The notes: generated by a model not told the origin, from the sequence alone. Numbered from the stretch's first letter, positions 42,963-53,422 are shown. The stretch is 64,000 nucleotides of DNA from Gammaproteobacteria bacterium (GCA_021647705.1 JAKIUF010000011.1:1-64000); one strand, 5' to 3'. Made by a program: numbers and translations.

Positions 42963-43709
42963 CTATTCTGTTTTAGCCGTACCATTCACGTTGTTTTTTT
43001 CAACATCGCTGATCTCTGCCATTGTTGTGCGCATCCAGTTTTCCACTTCGGCACTGATCTCGGCCGCTTTGCGGCCACGCGGTTCGACCACCGGGCCAAT
43101 AATCACCTGAATAGTGCCTGGCCGTTTGACAAATTCACGTCGTCCCCAGAATTCCCCGGCATTATGCGCCACCGGTACAATGGGGTAATTGCTCTCTTCA
43201 GCCAGTATGGCACCCCCCATTCCCCAGCGCTTGTATGTGCCCGGTGCGATACGTGTACCTTCGGGGAAAATAGTCACCCAGATACCCGCATCCAGCCTTT
43301 CCTTTCCTTGTTTGATGATTTGTTTGATGGCCTTGCGACCCGATGAGCGGTCAATGGAAATGGGTTTTAACATTGCCATTCCCCAGCCAAAAAACGGTAC
43401 CCACATCAGTTCGCGTTTTAACACCCACACCTGCGCAGGAAACAACAATTGCAGTGCGTAGGTTTCCCAGGTGGACTGGTGTTTGGAAAAGATAATCGCC
43501 GCACCTTCGGGAATATTCTCGCGGCCTTTCACCTGATAATCCACACCACACAAGACCTTTAATGTGCCAATGACATAGGCGGCGTAAGCACGGCCAACAC
43601 GAGAGCGCAGGCGAAATGGCAGGGGTGCGCATAACAGCAACGCCAGTGAAACCAGTACGGTCGCGATAATCATGCTCACGCTGAAAATAAATGAACGAAT
43701 AAACTGCAT
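42963..43709 (-). CDS. plsC: 1-acyl-sn-glycerol-3-phosphate acyltransferase
   Basis: PlsC acylates lysophosphatidic acid to phosphatidic acid at the inner membrane. The protein (248 aa) has an N-terminal membrane helix (FIFSVSMIIATVLVSLALLL), the acyltransferase motif SKHQSTWET, and the substrate motif FPEGTR with the VPVAHNAG block. It follows gmhB by 15 nt on the same strand, an arrangement often seen together with glyQS in gammaproteobacteria, as here. Confidence 0.94.
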   Translation of the reverse strand: MQFIRSFIFSVSMIIATVLVSLALLLCAPLPFRLRSRVGRAYAAYVIGTLKVLCGVDYQVKGRENIPEGAAIIFSKHQSTWETYALQLLFPAQVWVLKRELMWVPFFGWGMAMLKPISIDRSSGRKAIKQIIKQGKERLDAGIWVTIFPEGTRIAPGTYKRWGMGGAILAEESNYPIVPVAHNAGEFWGRREFVKRPGTIQVIIGPVVEPRGRKAAEISAEVENWMRTTMAEISDVEKNNVNGTAKTE

Positions 43710-43724
43710 CAGTTATAACACCTG

Positions 43725-44294
43725 TTAGTCATTTGTTTTTCCTGTCAGTTTTCCTGTTAACAAGGCATCTACTGCCCCTGCCAGATCATCAAATACCGGT
43801 ACATTTGCCAGCCCCGGCTCTTTGGCCAATTGTGCAAGGCTGCGTTCGCCTTTGCCCGTGCGTACCATAATGGGTGTAGCACCCACTGCCTGCGCACTTT
43901 GCAAGTCCCGCAACGAGTCACCAATCACCGGCACACCGCTCAGCTCAGTTTCGAGCTTGTGGCTGATCTGCTGCAACAAACCCGGTTTTGGTTTGCGGCA
44001 ATCACAACCGGCATCCGGCGCATGAGGACAATAGAAAATCCCCTCAAGATGCCCACCTACTGTAGTCAATAATTTTTCCAGTTTGTGGTGCATGGCATCA
44101 AGTGTCTGCAAATCAAACAGGCCGCGCGCGATGCCGGATTGATTAGTGGCGACCGCAACGCAATAACCTGCCGCATTGAGGCGTGCAATAGCCTCCAGGC
44201 TGCCGGGCAGGGGAATAAATTCGTGCGGTGATTTGATGAAATCGTCCGAGTCTTCGTTGATCACACCATCGCGATCCAAAATGATCAGGGGCAT
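43725..44294 (-). CDS. gmhB: D-glycero-beta-D-manno-heptose 1,7-bisphosphate 7-phosphatase
   Basis: A HAD-superfamily phosphatase of ADP-heptose (LPS inner core) synthesis. Motif I is ILDRDGVIN, motif II VATNQSG, and the structural zinc loop is CPHAPDAGCDCRKP. At 189 aa it has the usual length. It is upstream of plsC in one unit. Confidence 0.95.
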   Translation of the reverse strand: MPLIILDRDGVINEDSDDFIKSPHEFIPLPGSLEAIARLNAAGYCVAVATNQSGIARGLFDLQTLDAMHHKLEKLLTTVGGHLEGIFYCPHAPDAGCDCRKPKPGLLQQISHKLETELSGVPVIGDSLRDLQSAQAVGATPIMVRTGKGERSLAQLAKEPGLANVPVFDDLAGAVDALLTGKLTGKTND

Positions 44295-44360
44295 TGGGCT
44301 ATGTGGCTGTTGGTAAATTAAGGGAGAGTATTCTAGCAGAAGCGGGCGGGCACAAAAAAA

Positions 44361-44386
44361 CCGGGGCTCGCACTAACGAGCCCCGG
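44361..44386 (-). terminator. Strong rho-independent terminator
   Basis: A perfect 10-bp GC stem (CCGGGGCTCG/CGAGCCCCGG, 6-nt loop) is followed on the minus strand by seven T residues (44354-44360). It ends the transcript of the 23-codon gene just upstream. Confidence 0.92.
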
Positions 44387-44416
44387 CCGGTATTGGTTAA
44401 ATATTTGTATTAACGC

Positions 44417-44488
44417 TCAGTTTCCTTCAGCCATGCACAAAAAGGCAAAACCGAACAGTACAACGAACATCACTATCGCCATTGTCAT
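44417..44488 (-). CDS. 23-residue membrane miniprotein
   Basis: The reading frame ATG 44488 to TGA 44417 encodes MTMAIVMFVVLFGFAFLCMA plus EGN. AAGGAGG, a near-perfect Shine-Dalgarno, lies 5 nt before the ATG, and a strong terminator begins 30 nt after the stop. The peptide is one hydrophobic helix, so it should sit in the inner membrane. A TTGACA on the minus strand about 75 nt upstream may be its -35. It resembles in size the small subunits of membrane complexes (CydX, KdpF), but no sequence match is claimed. Confidence 0.75.
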   Translation of the reverse strand: MTMAIVMFVVLFGFAFLCMAEGN

Positions 44489-44703
44489 AAAAACCTCCTT
44501 TTACACCTTCAAAAATCCCGCACAGTATGTTAAGGGTAGGCTCTATATCCATATTGTCAAGGTGGTTATGACCCAGTGCAGTGCTCGGGTATGGTGGATT
44601 GGTTGAAGTGCTGATTGTTTGCTGCGGGAGCCCGTAACGCTGGTCGGAGTCCGGAAAACTTCAGGGCATTGTTAGCTGATTCGTGAACACGCGCGTAATA
44701 TCA

Positions 44704-44760
44704 GTGAGAATTAAGCGCTAAAACCAATGCCAACACAGTAAGCTGCCACCAGTGTTAACA
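44704..44760. repeat. MITE-like repeat end, copy F (partial)
   Basis: GTGAGAATTAAGCGCTAAAAC matches the left end of the repeat family. The hairpin part is missing. It lies exactly where the following glucosaminidase gene is truncated. Confidence 0.55.
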
Positions 44761-45006
44761 TTAATCGTCAGGATTGCAGGAAACGCTGCTGTGATGTCAC
44801 AGGTACAAGAGGATACAAAGAAAAAAGTAAACTATGGCAAATTCTTGACGACTAATTCAAGGTACAAATCCGCTTTCGCTCACTCAAACGACCCGTACAA
44901 ATTTGCAAATATATTACAGTCTTCAGGATATGCTACGGATCCACAGTATGCCAAAAAACTGCAATCCATTGTTTCTACTTACTATCTCGACGATTACGAT
45001 AAGTGA
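44752..45006 (+). pseudogene. Glucosaminidase (FlgJ/endo-N-acetylglucosaminidase) C-terminal fragment
   Basis: The 84 codons end with FLTTNSRYKSAFAHSNDPYK.. and LQSSGYATDPQYAKKLQSIV, the C-terminal segment of FlgJ-type peptidoglycan glucosaminidases. The catalytic Glu region is absent. The frame opens with GTG 44752 right after a repeat-family end, so the gene seems to have lost its 5' part. Its TGA overlaps the next start (GTGA), showing it was cotranslated with the lipoprotein. Confidence 0.65.
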
Positions 45007-45452
45007 AAAATAGCTATAAGAGCGAGCATAGTCACATATCGATAGCGATATACTGTTTATGTATTGTGATTCTCTCATTATTTAATCAAGGTTGTTCGGA
45101 GGACGTTGCCCAAAAATCAGATGCTGGTGACTTTATATCCCGGCATGTTGTGTCAACTCAAGCTGAATCAAATAATACCCCGGAAAATAAATTCATTAAT
45201 CAAGCCAAGCAAATAGTAACAAAATATAAACTTTCAGAATTACCATTAATTTGTTTGAAGTTTGATGTGCAGGAAAAACTTTTTGAAGGCAAGCGTATTA
45301 TTGATGTGCGCGAAAAACACGGAGGTTCTTGTGGGGGAGACCCGAATGTTTCACCACGACTATTCAGTATCGGCATAGAGCAATCAACAGGAGTGATTTG
45401 GAGTGATGCAAAGTCAATGTTGGGACAACTGGAAAGGCTTGAACTAAAATAG
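45003..45452 (+). CDS. Putative lipoprotein, possible immunity partner
   Basis: The 149-aa product has a signal peptide with lipobox-like LFNQGC, a polar linker, and a small domain with the motif REKHGGSCGGDPNVSPRLFSI ending in ..LGQLERLELK. The domain is unrecognised. GTG start, coupled by a 4-nt overlap to the truncated glucosaminidase. A peptidoglycan hydrolase followed by a periplasmic lipoprotein is the usual order of effector-immunity pairs, but this is inference. AT-rich relative to the flanking genes. Confidence 0.6.
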   Translation: MKNSYKSEHSHISIAIYCLCIVILSLFNQGCSEDVAQKSDAGDFISRHVVSTQAESNNTPENKFINQAKQIVTKYKLSELPLICLKFDVQEKLFEGKRIIDVREKHGGSCGGDPNVSPRLFSIGIEQSTGVIWSDAKSMLGQLERLELK

Positions 45453-45575
45453 AGCCCGCCTCAGTTGAGCCGAGCGCATTTTATGCACCTAAAGTCGAGG
45501 GCGAGTCAGGCAGGACATTCCTGCCATAACAACTTTATAGCCCGGCGACATGCTTTCTAATTGTGCTAAAGACAA

Positions 45576-47660
45576 CTACCCTTGCAGGCGCGACAAATCT
45601 GCCACATGCAGAAATAGGTTGCGCAATTGGGCGAGCAGGGCAAGGCGGTTATCACGTAGCGCGGCGTCATCGGCCATCACCATGACTTCATCAAAAAATG
45701 GGTCCACCGTTTTACGCAGGCTGGCAAGCCTGCCTAGCGCGGTTTCGTAATCACGCTGATCAAACAAAGGAGTCACTTCTCGGGTAATGATTTCCAGTTG
45801 TGCTGCCAGTGCCTGTTCAGCAGCATCTGCCAGTTTTGTTGTGTCGATGGTTTCAGGGACGACGATATTTTTTTCCGCCGCCTGACGTAGAATATTGGAA
45901 ATGCGTTTATTGGCGGCGGCCAGGCTTTCCGCCTCGGGCAGACTGAGAAAATGATTGACCGCACGCACACGGCGATCAAAATCAAATGGCTGTGTGGGGT
46001 GTTGCGCCAGCACGGATTCAAACACTTCCGGTATTACGCCGCTGTCTTTGTAATAAGCGCGCAGGCGATCCATCATGAAATCAACCACCTGATTGACCAC
46101 GTCTTTTGTCGTTATTTTAGTGCCTAACGCCGTTGTTGCTTGTTGCACCATTTCAGGCAAGTCCAGCGGCAGCTGACATTCGATAATGATGCGTAACAAA
46201 CCCAGTGCGGAACGACGCAAAGCAAAAGGATCTTTGCTGCCTGTAGGTGGTTGGCCAATGCCAAACATACCTACCAGGGTGTCCAGTTTATCGGCGATGG
46301 CCACGGCCTGACCGGTTGCCGTAGCAGGTAATTCATCACCCGCAAAACGTGGCATGTATTGTTCGTCCTGCGCTAGCGCCACCGCTTCGGCCTCGCCATC
46401 ATGTAACGCATAGTAGCGGCCCATAATACCTTGCAGGTCCGGAAACTCGTTGACCATTTCTGTCATCAGGTCACACTTGGCCAGCCACGCAGCACGCTCA
46501 GCCCATTCTTTGTTAGACGATAACGATGTCGCAATACTGCCTGCAAGCTGTGCAACACGTTGTGTTTTGTCGTGCAGGGTGCCTAGTTCCTTTTGGAATA
46601 ATATCGTTTTTAATTTTTCAATATGGCTGTCGAGTTTTTGCTTGCGATCCTGTGCCCAGAAGAATTCAGCATCCGCCAGACGTGGGCGTATCACACGTTC
46701 ATTTCCGTCACGTACCACGTCGGGATGAATACTGTCGATGTTGGCAACAGTAATAAAGTGGGGCATCAATTTTCCGTCAGCATCGACGACATGGAAATAT
46801 TTTTGATTGGTTTTCATGGTGAGAATCAATGCCTCGGCAGGCACTTCGAGATAACGCTCCTCAAAATTACCGGCAATGGCGACCGGCCATTCCAGCATGG
46901 CGGTTACTTCATCCAGCAGGGCATCATCGATAACGGCATTACCGCCTAATTGCTCCCCGGCTTCCAGCACTTGCGCACGCACCGCTTCACGTCGCGTGGC
47001 AAAATCAGCGATCACCCGCCCTTCGGTTTCCAGTAATGGCGAATAACCAGCAGGCTCGGCAATGTACAGGGTTTCCGGATGGTGGAAACGATGGCCACGG
47101 GTCTCACGACCGGACTTTGTGCAGAGAATTTCCGCATCGATCACTTCATCACCAAACAACAGCACCAGCCATTGCACCGGGCGCACAAACTGTGCGTCCA
47201 GATCCGCCCAGCGCATGCGTTTGGGGATGGGCAATTTATCCAGCGAAGCGGTTACCAGGTCCGGTACCAGTGAAGCTGTACTTTGCCCCGGTTGTTCGGC
47301 GCGATATACCAGCCACGCACCCTTGTCGGTTTCCATGCGCTCAAGATCGGCCACGGACGCCACACCGCAGGAACGGGCAAAGCCTTCAGCGGCTTTGGAT
47401 GGGCAGCCCTCATCGTCAAAGGCCGCCAGCAGTGCCGGACCACGGCGTTCAATTTTTTTGTCTGCCTGTCTTTCGATCAGATCAGATACCAGTACCGCTA
47501 AACGACGGGGGCTGGCGAACAACGACACTTTGCCATGGGCAAGGTCCGCTGCTTTTAATCCATTCTCGATACCACGACCAAAAGCCTCGGATAATTTTTT
47601 CAGCGCTTTGGGTGGCAGCTCTTCTGTACCAATTTCGATTAACAAATCACGGGTATTCAT
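45576..47660 (-). CDS. glyS: Glycine--tRNA ligase beta subunit
   Basis: The 694-aa beta subunit of the bacterial alpha2beta2 glycyl-tRNA synthetase starts [20 protein letters not shown]. Characteristic blocks include [35 protein letters not shown] and an HD-like/anticodon C-terminal part. ATG overlaps the glyQ stop (ATGA), so the subunits are translationally coupled for equal output. Confidence 0.97.
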   Translation of the reverse strand: MNTRDLLIEIGTEELPPKALKKLSEAFGRGIENGLKAADLAHGKVSLFASPRRLAVLVSDLIERQADKKIERRGPALLAAFDDEGCPSKAAEGFARSCGVASVADLERMETDKGAWLVYRAEQPGQSTASLVPDLVTASLDKLPIPKRMRWADLDAQFVRPVQWLVLLFGDEVIDAEILCTKSGRETRGHRFHHPETLYIAEPAGYSPLLETEGRVIADFATRREAVRAQVLEAGEQLGGNAVIDDALLDEVTAMLEWPVAIAGNFEERYLEVPAEALILTMKTNQKYFHVVDADGKLMPHFITVANIDSIHPDVVRDGNERVIRPRLADAEFFWAQDRKQKLDSHIEKLKTILFQKELGTLHDKTQRVAQLAGSIATSLSSNKEWAERAAWLAKCDLMTEMVNEFPDLQGIMGRYYALHDGEAEAVALAQDEQYMPRFAGDELPATATGQAVAIADKLDTLVGMFGIGQPPTGSKDPFALRRSALGLLRIIIECQLPLDLPEMVQQATTALGTKITTKDVVNQVVDFMMDRLRAYYKDSGVIPEVFESVLAQHPTQPFDFDRRVRAVNHFLSLPEAESLAAANKRISNILRQAAEKNIVVPETIDTTKLADAAEQALAAQLEIITREVTPLFDQRDYETALGRLASLRKTVDPFFDEVMVMADDAALRDNRLALLAQLRNLFLHVADLSRLQG

Positions 47661-48607
47661 GCTGCTCCCCCTTCATTGCGTGAAGAAGAGGTCATCGTAT
47701 TGCTCATGGGGAAACCGAGTTTTTCCCGTGCCTCGAAATAAGTTTGAGCCACCGCGCGGGATAGTGTGCGCACGCGCAAAATGTAACGCTGGCGCTCAGT
47801 CACGGAAATGGCGTGACGCGCATCCAGCAAATTAAAAGAGTGCGAAGCTTTCAACACCTGTTCGTAGGCAGGTAATGGCAATCCGGCTTCAATGAGCTTC
47901 TGCGACTCTCTTTCGTAATCATCGAATGCCTGAAACAGCACCTCCGTGTTGGCATGCTCAAAATTGTACGTGGATTGCTCCACCTCATTTTGGTGAAACA
48001 CATCACCATAGGTGATTTTACCCAATGGCCCGTCGGCCCAGGTGAGATCATAAATACTGTTTTTCCCCTGCAAATACATTGCAATGCGTTCCAGCCCGTA
48101 AGTGATTTCACCCGTTACCGGCTTGCATTCCAGGCCACCCACCTGCTGGAAATAGGTGAACTGTGTCACTTCCATGCCGTTGAGCCATACCTCCCAGCCC
48201 AGCCCCCAGGCTCCCAGAGTGGGGGATTCCCAGTTGTCTTCCACAAAGCGGATATCGTGTTCCAGCGGGTTCAGGCCGAGCATTTTCAGTGAGTCCAAAT
48301 ACAGCTCTTGAATATCCAGTGGTGAAGGTTTGATCACCACCTGAAATTGATAATAGTGCTGCAAACGATTCGGGTTCTCGCCATAACGACCATCGGTGGG
48401 CCGACGTGAAGGCTGCACATACGCAGCCGCCCAGGGCTCAGGGCCAATGGCACGCAGGAATGTTGCAGGATGAAACGTGCCTGCGCCGACCTCCATATCC
48501 AGCGGCTGTAAAATCACACAGCCGCGCTCGGCCCAGTATTGTTGCAGGGCAAGGATCAGCCCCTGAAAGGTTGAGACATCAGGGGTATTCGTATTTTGTT
48601 TCGACAT
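47657..48607 (-). CDS. glyQ: Glycine--tRNA ligase alpha subunit
   Basis: Class II aminoacyl-tRNA synthetase core subunit, 316 aa. [40 protein letters not shown] and the [19 protein letters not shown] motif are diagnostic. First gene of the glyQS unit. Confidence 0.97.
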   Translation of the reverse strand: MSKQNTNTPDVSTFQGLILALQQYWAERGCVILQPLDMEVGAGTFHPATFLRAIGPEPWAAAYVQPSRRPTDGRYGENPNRLQHYYQFQVVIKPSPLDIQELYLDSLKMLGLNPLEHDIRFVEDNWESPTLGAWGLGWEVWLNGMEVTQFTYFQQVGGLECKPVTGEITYGLERIAMYLQGKNSIYDLTWADGPLGKITYGDVFHQNEVEQSTYNFEHANTEVLFQAFDDYERESQKLIEAGLPLPAYEQVLKASHSFNLLDARHAISVTERQRYILRVRTLSRAVAQTYFEAREKLGFPMSNTMTSSSRNEGGAA

Positions 48608-48941
48608 GTTTCGTAGTTCTTTGTGTGATTCGTGCCAGACGTGGAAAAACCGCGCCAGAAAAGCCGGTGATTATACCCGCTGGCCCGCATGGCGGGAAAC
48701 GCTTCGTGCGTGCAGTGCAAATGCCATCAAATCCGAGGCATTCACGCAAGGATTATGTGGCTGAAGAAAATGTTGCATGGGGTGAATTGCGGCGTAATTG
48801 AAGGTGAACCTCTGAGTGTGTTGCCGCCAACAGGGAAATGGGGGGATAATACGACATGTGTTATTGCAGGACTGTTTCCCTGCGTATCAAAACCGGGTGG
48901 AGCCCGGACAGTTAAACCGTTAACGGGAAAAGGAATCACCC
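48608..48941. other. Intergenic region between glyQ and a response regulator
   Basis: Divergent promoters are expected here. A CCCGC..GCGGG hairpin near 48680 is the only structure seen; no riboswitch or T-box was recognised. Confidence 0.4.
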
Positions 48942-49670
48942 ATGAACATACTCATCGCGGAAGACGCACCCATTCTTCAGTCATTAAACATAAGGCTGAT
49001 GGAACACTGGGGATACGATTTTGATATAGCTTCAAACGGAAAGGAAGCTGTGGAATATGCTTTAAAAAATGACGGGAAATATGATCTCGGTCTTATGGAT
49101 ATCGAAATGCCGATAATGGATGGTATGGAAGCTACTCGGCGTATCCGGCAGGCAACAAAGTACTTTCCCATCATAGCTTATACTTCGAATTCATCTTATC
49201 GGAGGCAATGTTTTGAATATGGATGTGATGCGTTTGTCGAAAAGCCAATGCTGTCTGGCAGGCTTTATAAAAAAATAAAAGAATTAACGGTAAAGTCACT
49301 TTTTTTGTGCATCGAAAAAAATAATATTTCAATTAAACAGGTAACGCCCATGAGTTCAGATGAATTGGAAGAATTAAGGAAGTTGGAAAAAAAGGGATTG
49401 GCTAAATTCAGTCTCATCGGTACAGAGTATAAATTTTTGGTCCATAAAAACATACAGAATAAGCTGTCACATGATTTCATTGCCGAGAAAAAACTGCTGT
49501 CCGAATTCATTGATCGTTCACCTGACAGCCCAGGAATAATTCATGTTTATGCATCAAACCTGCATGCCAATAAAAAATTCATATCCACAGAATTACTTAA
49601 TCAATTAATACCAGAAGAAGATAAAAAAATGGAAAAATTTGCCGACAAAGTGGTGAGCGAAGAAAGCTGA
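48942..49670 (+). CDS. Orphan response regulator with uncharacterised C-terminal domain
   Basis: The 242-aa protein has a receiver domain (1-120) with acidic pocket E7/D8, phospho-acceptor Asp53 (GLMDIEMPIMDG) and Lys in FVEKPM. The last 120 residues are charged and helical with no HTH, GGDEF or enzyme motif. No histidine kinase is adjacent. GGGAAAAGGA precedes the ATG. The C-terminal half is AT-rich and family-less, so the output is unknown. Confidence 0.85.
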   Translation: MNILIAEDAPILQSLNIRLMEHWGYDFDIASNGKEAVEYALKNDGKYDLGLMDIEMPIMDGMEATRRIRQATKYFPIIAYTSNSSYRRQCFEYGCDAFVEKPMLSGRLYKKIKELTVKSLFLCIEKNNISIKQVTPMSSDELEELRKLEKKGLAKFSLIGTEYKFLVHKNIQNKLSHDFIAEKKLLSEFIDRSPDSPGIIHVYASNLHANKKFISTELLNQLIPEEDKKMEKFADKVVSEES

Positions 49671-49929
49671 TTATTTGAGCAGGAACAAAAAAATACATAT
49701 ATTAGCAATTAGTTTGTATTTATAAAGGCATCAAAAAGAGTCAATTTATTGTTTGATTTTTGAAGAAAAAATAGCGATTTAAACATTTTCTTTCGTCGGA
49801 AAATGCCCACTAAATACTCAAAAGAAAGGGGTGTGCGATATTCCCCACCCTGTCTGGTGCGATGCAACAGGGGATAAAAGCCTCGAATAAAGTGTGGACG
49901 CCACATGCAAATTCGACGTTAATGAAAGC

Positions 49930-51378
49930 ATGGGCCAGGAAATCGACCACACCCGCTTCACTCAACGGGATTTCGATACCTTTGCACAGCGTCTCCGTGA
50001 GGAGACCGCTTTGCTGGCCTGTTATTTTGACGAGGGCCGTTTTGACGATGACCCGCCAGTGGCCGGCTTTGAATTGGAAGCCTGGCTGGTAGACAGGGAA
50101 TTCGGTCCAGCGCCCATTAATGCAGCATTTCTGCAACGTTTCAACAATCCACTGGTTTCCCCTGAGTTGGCGACCTTTAATGTGGAATTCAATGTTGATC
50201 CGCTGGCCCTGCGTGGGGACGCGCTTTCCAGGCTGGAAACAGAACTGCAAACCAGCTGGAAGGCGGGTTGTGCGGTTTCGCAGAGCATGGGGGCTGAACT
50301 GGCAATGATCGGTATTCTGCCCACGGTGGATAATGCTCATCTGGTGATGGGTAATCTGTCATCCATGAATCGTTATGTCGCTCTTAACGCCGCCGTTTTG
50401 CGCTTGCGTGGCGGCCGACCGTTACAGCTCGATATTCACGGTAAGGATATCCTGCGCGCTGAACATGGCAACGTGATGCTGGAAGCCGCCACCACGTCGT
50501 TTCAAATCCACTTGCAAGTACCACTGATGCTGGCAGTGCGCGCCTATAATGCATCGATCATTGCTTCTGCACCACTGGTGGCAGTGAGCGCCAATTCTCC
50601 CTATTTGTTTGGCAAAGATCTGTGGGCCGAGACACGCATCCCATTGTTCGAGCAATCTGTGGAAGTGGGGGGCTATGAGGATGATGCCCACGGTCCCATG
50701 CGTCGTGTGACCTTTGGCTCTGGTTATGCACGAAACTCCATTATGGAATGTTTTACCGAAAACCTTGAGCATTATCCGGTGTTGTTACCCAAGGTTTTTG
50801 ACAGTCCACCGGAGCAACTGGAACACCTGCGTTTGCATAACGGCACACTTTGGCGCTGGAATCGACCGCTTATCGGTTTTAAAAATGGCACACCGCATTT
50901 GCGCATCGAGCAGCGTGTTGTGCCTGCTGGCCCCACTATTGCTGACGCCATGGCCAATGCCGCATTTTATTACGGACTTACTCAGGCGTTGTGTGAAACG
51001 GATGTAGCCCCGGAAAATGATATGCCTTTCGCTCGGGCGCGTGATAATTTTTACGCCTGTGCCCAACAAGGGCTCGATGCTCACATCACCTGGCTGGATG
51101 GGCAAAAACAACCGGCGCAATCACTCATACTGAAAACCCTGTTGCCCATGGCGCACGGCGGATTGATTTCGCTGGGTATTAACGACAAAGACCGTATCCA
51201 TTTTTTAGGTATTATCGAGGCACGGGTGCAAAATGCCTGCAACGGTGCCATCTGGCAGCGCCGTTTTTGCGCTGCCCACGGTGCAGAAAAAGGTAACGAT
51301 ATGGCACATTTATTAAGTGCTTATTTGCAATGCCAGCGTAGTGGGTTGCCGGTACATGAATGGGGTAACAGTGAGTAA
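49930..51378 (+). CDS. GCS2-family glutamate--cysteine ligase-like protein
   Basis: The carboxylate-amine ligase fold is shown by VAGFELEAWLVD near the N-terminus, LATFNVEFNVDP, HLVMGNLSSMNRY, SFQIHLQVP and HLRIEQRVVPAGPT. The substrate could be glutamate/cysteine or another amino acid/amine pair. The open frame reaches GTG 49894, but ATG 49930 (MGQEIDHTRFTQRDF) gives the typical 482-aa form. The gene stands alone; no gshB lies in the window. Confidence 0.85.
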   Translation: MGQEIDHTRFTQRDFDTFAQRLREETALLACYFDEGRFDDDPPVAGFELEAWLVDREFGPAPINAAFLQRFNNPLVSPELATFNVEFNVDPLALRGDALSRLETELQTSWKAGCAVSQSMGAELAMIGILPTVDNAHLVMGNLSSMNRYVALNAAVLRLRGGRPLQLDIHGKDILRAEHGNVMLEAATTSFQIHLQVPLMLAVRAYNASIIASAPLVAVSANSPYLFGKDLWAETRIPLFEQSVEVGGYEDDAHGPMRRVTFGSGYARNSIMECFTENLEHYPVLLPKVFDSPPEQLEHLRLHNGTLWRWNRPLIGFKNGTPHLRIEQRVVPAGPTIADAMANAAFYYGLTQALCETDVAPENDMPFARARDNFYACAQQGLDAHITWLDGQKQPAQSLILKTLLPMAHGGLISLGINDKDRIHFLGIIEARVQNACNGAIWQRRFCAAHGAEKGNDMAHLLSAYLQCQRSGLPVHEWGNSE

Positions 51379-51392
51379 ACTAAGAGTAAAAT

Positions 51393-51621
51393 GTGAACGT
51401 AAGGACTAAATTGCCCTATTTTCAGCCTATATTGCAGAGTTTGAGTAATGAAAATATAACGCAAAAAAATATTCTTTACCCGTTATTCTTTTATTCTTTG
51501 CGCTCTCTACGTCTTCGCGTTAGAGTTTATAACTCTGTGATTCGTGACTTGGGAACGGTCTGTCCCGCTGAATGTAAATCAATGATTTTATTTGTTTGGA
51601 TATTTTTAGCGCTTAATTCAC
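51393..51621. mobile_element. MITE-like repeat, copy D with both ends
   Basis: The left end is GTGAACGTAAGGACTAAATTG and the right end TTTTTAGCGCTTAATTCAC, the inverted form of the family terminus. The inside is about 190 bp of AT-rich sequence with a worn CTTTGCG..CTACGTC..CGCG block. Its left about 40 bp is very similar to copy E at 63940. Confidence 0.65.
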
Positions 51622-51632
51622 ATTAAACTAAA

Positions 51633-51666
51633 AAAGCGCCCCCTCTCATGCGAAAGGGGGCGCTTT
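51633..51666. terminator. Bidirectional terminator between the GCS2 gene and glnA
   Basis: A perfect 12-bp stem AAAGCGCCCCCT/AGGGGGCGCTTT with a 10-nt loop, A-rich on one side and T-rich on the other, placed between two convergent genes. Confidence 0.88.
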
Positions 51667-51716
51667 ATTTTATCCTGCAGACAGCGGATTGACCGTTGTC
51701 TTTTGCCAATAAAAAA

Positions 51717-53126
51717 TCAGCAGCTGTAATACATATCAAACTCAACCGGATGCGTGCTCATGCGCAGGCGGGTGATTTCTTCCATTTTCAGGTCAATGAA
51801 GGCGCTGATCATGTCGTCTGTAAACACACCACCAGCAGTGAGGAAGCCGCGATCAGCATCCAGTTCTTCCAAAGCCTGATCAAAAGAATGACAAACCTGT
51901 GGAATTTCAGCCGCTTCTTCGGCAGGCAGGTCGTACAAATCTTTATCCATGGCTTCGCCAGGATGAGTCTTGTTTTGAATGCCGTCCAGGCCAGCCATCA
52001 TCATGGCAGCGAAGGCCAGATAAGGATTGGCGGTAGGGTCGGGGAAGCGCAGTTCAATACGACGACCTTTGGGGTTGCTTACAAACGGGATGCGGATGGA
52101 AGCAGAACGGTTACGTGCGGAATAGGCCAGCATCACGGGAGCTTCAAAGCCGGGTACCAGACGCTTGTAGCTGTTGGTTGAAGCATTGGTGAAGGCATTT
52201 AGTGCGCGGGCGTGTTTGATGATGCCGCCAATGTAGAACAATGCGGTTTCGGACAGGCCGCCGTATTCGTCACCGGCAAACAAGTTATCGCCACCTTTGA
52301 ACAAGGACATGTGTACGTGCATGCCGGAGCCGTTGTCGCCTACCAGCGGCTTGGGCATAAAGGTGGCGGTTTTTCCATAGGCGTGGGCCACATTGTGAGT
52401 GCAGTATTTCTGGATTTGCACCCAGTCGGCACGTTGGGTCAGGGTGGAGAATTTAGTACCGATTTCGCATTGGCCAGCGGTTGCCACTTCGTGGTGATGC
52501 ACTTCAACAGGCACTCCCATTTCTTCCATGGCCAGACACATGGCGGCACGGATGTCGTGCAGGCTGTCCACGGGAGGCACAGGGAAATAACCGCCTTTTA
52601 CGCCAGGACGGTGACCGATGTTGCCGTCTTCGTAGACTTTCTCGGAGTTCCATTCGGATTCTTCGGAGTCAATTTTGTAAAAGCTGCCGGACATGGTGGT
52701 GCCCCAGCGTACGTCATCGAGAATGAAGAATTCAGGCTCTGGGCCAAAGTAGGCTGTATCGGCAATGCCCGTGCTTTTCAGATAGGCTTCAGCGCGGTTG
52801 GCGACAGAGCGGGGGTCACGTTCGTAACCCTGACCGGTGGATGGCTCAACAATGTCGCAGGTGATGTTGAGCATGGATTCGTCGGAAAACAAGTCCATCA
52901 CGGCGGTGGAGGTATCAGGCATGAGGATCATGTCGGATTCGTTAATACCCTTCCAGCCTTCGATGGAGGAACCGTCAAACATCTTGCCTTCGATGAAGAC
53001 ATCCTCGTCCACAGTGCTGGAAGGCACGGTGACGTGCTGCTCTTTGCCGTGGGTGTCGGTGAAGCGAAAATCAACAAACTTCGCTTCGTTGTCTTTGATC
53101 ATATTCAATACGTCTTGTGCAGACAT
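51717..53126 (-). CDS. glnA: Glutamine synthetase type I
   Basis: GlnA joins ammonia to glutamate using ATP. At 469 aa it is of the GSI-beta type with the adenylylation Tyr in KDLYDLP near the C-terminus, so GlnE control is expected. Other signatures are [37 protein letters not shown] and [18 protein letters not shown] precedes the ATG. A sigma-54 promoter and NtrC site lie upstream. Confidence 0.98.
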   Translation of the reverse strand: MSAQDVLNMIKDNEAKFVDFRFTDTHGKEQHVTVPSSTVDEDVFIEGKMFDGSSIEGWKGINESDMILMPDTSTAVMDLFSDESMLNITCDIVEPSTGQGYERDPRSVANRAEAYLKSTGIADTAYFGPEPEFFILDDVRWGTTMSGSFYKIDSEESEWNSEKVYEDGNIGHRPGVKGGYFPVPPVDSLHDIRAAMCLAMEEMGVPVEVHHHEVATAGQCEIGTKFSTLTQRADWVQIQKYCTHNVAHAYGKTATFMPKPLVGDNGSGMHVHMSLFKGGDNLFAGDEYGGLSETALFYIGGIIKHARALNAFTNASTNSYKRLVPGFEAPVMLAYSARNRSASIRIPFVSNPKGRRIELRFPDPTANPYLAFAAMMMAGLDGIQNKTHPGEAMDKDLYDLPAEEAAEIPQVCHSFDQALEELDADRGFLTAGGVFTDDMISAFIDLKMEEITRLRMSTHPVEFDMYYSC

Positions 53127-53270
53127 GATGGACTCTCCTGATTGCTTATTTTAGTAATGTTGACTAAGTGAATAATTATTTAAGAATATTTTGGCCTGGT
53201 TTTTTTCAGGCTGTTCTATTCTTTTTATTTTAATTTTCGATTTGTACGGTTCTGCTCAATAGTGCCGTCA

Positions 53271-53286
53271 AGCATGAAATATGCCA
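53271..53286 (-). promoter_or_regulatory. Sigma-54 (RpoN) promoter of glnA
   Basis: On the minus strand TGGCATATTTCATGCT has GG and GC separated by exactly 10 nt, the invariant RpoN spacing, and a good match to TGGCAC-N5-TTGCT. Confidence 0.72.
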
Positions 53287-53406
53287 TTGCTCCCTAATAA
53301 GGCATTGCCGCGCCCTGTTCCTGTAAAACTGTTGCGATAACGACAGCTTATGCGGGAAACCTACCTTACCCGCATTCTTGTCTCACGGAAACCGTTGCAC
53401 GACTAT

Positions 53407-53422
53407 TGCACAATGGTGGTGC
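53407..53422. promoter_or_regulatory. NtrC enhancer site upstream of glnA
   Basis: TGCAC-AATGGT-GGTGC has the arms and 6-nt spacing of enterobacterial NtrC sites. It lies about 120-150 nt upstream of the RpoN promoter, the distance seen for E. coli glnAp2. Another TGCAC is at 53396. Confidence 0.6.

Noticed and set aside
47036-47835. Two long open frames antisense to glyS and glyQ
   Set aside because: They mirror conserved synthetase coding sequence and show low-complexity Arg/Pro/Ser composition.
48608-48941. Glycine riboswitch or T-box before glyQS
   Set aside because: The conserved riboswitch core and T-box motif were not found on the strand of glyQ.
52212-53141. 309-codon open frame on the plus strand
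   Set aside because: It is antisense to glnA along most of its length, is rich in Gly/His/Val from mirrored codons, and has no ribosome site or known domain.
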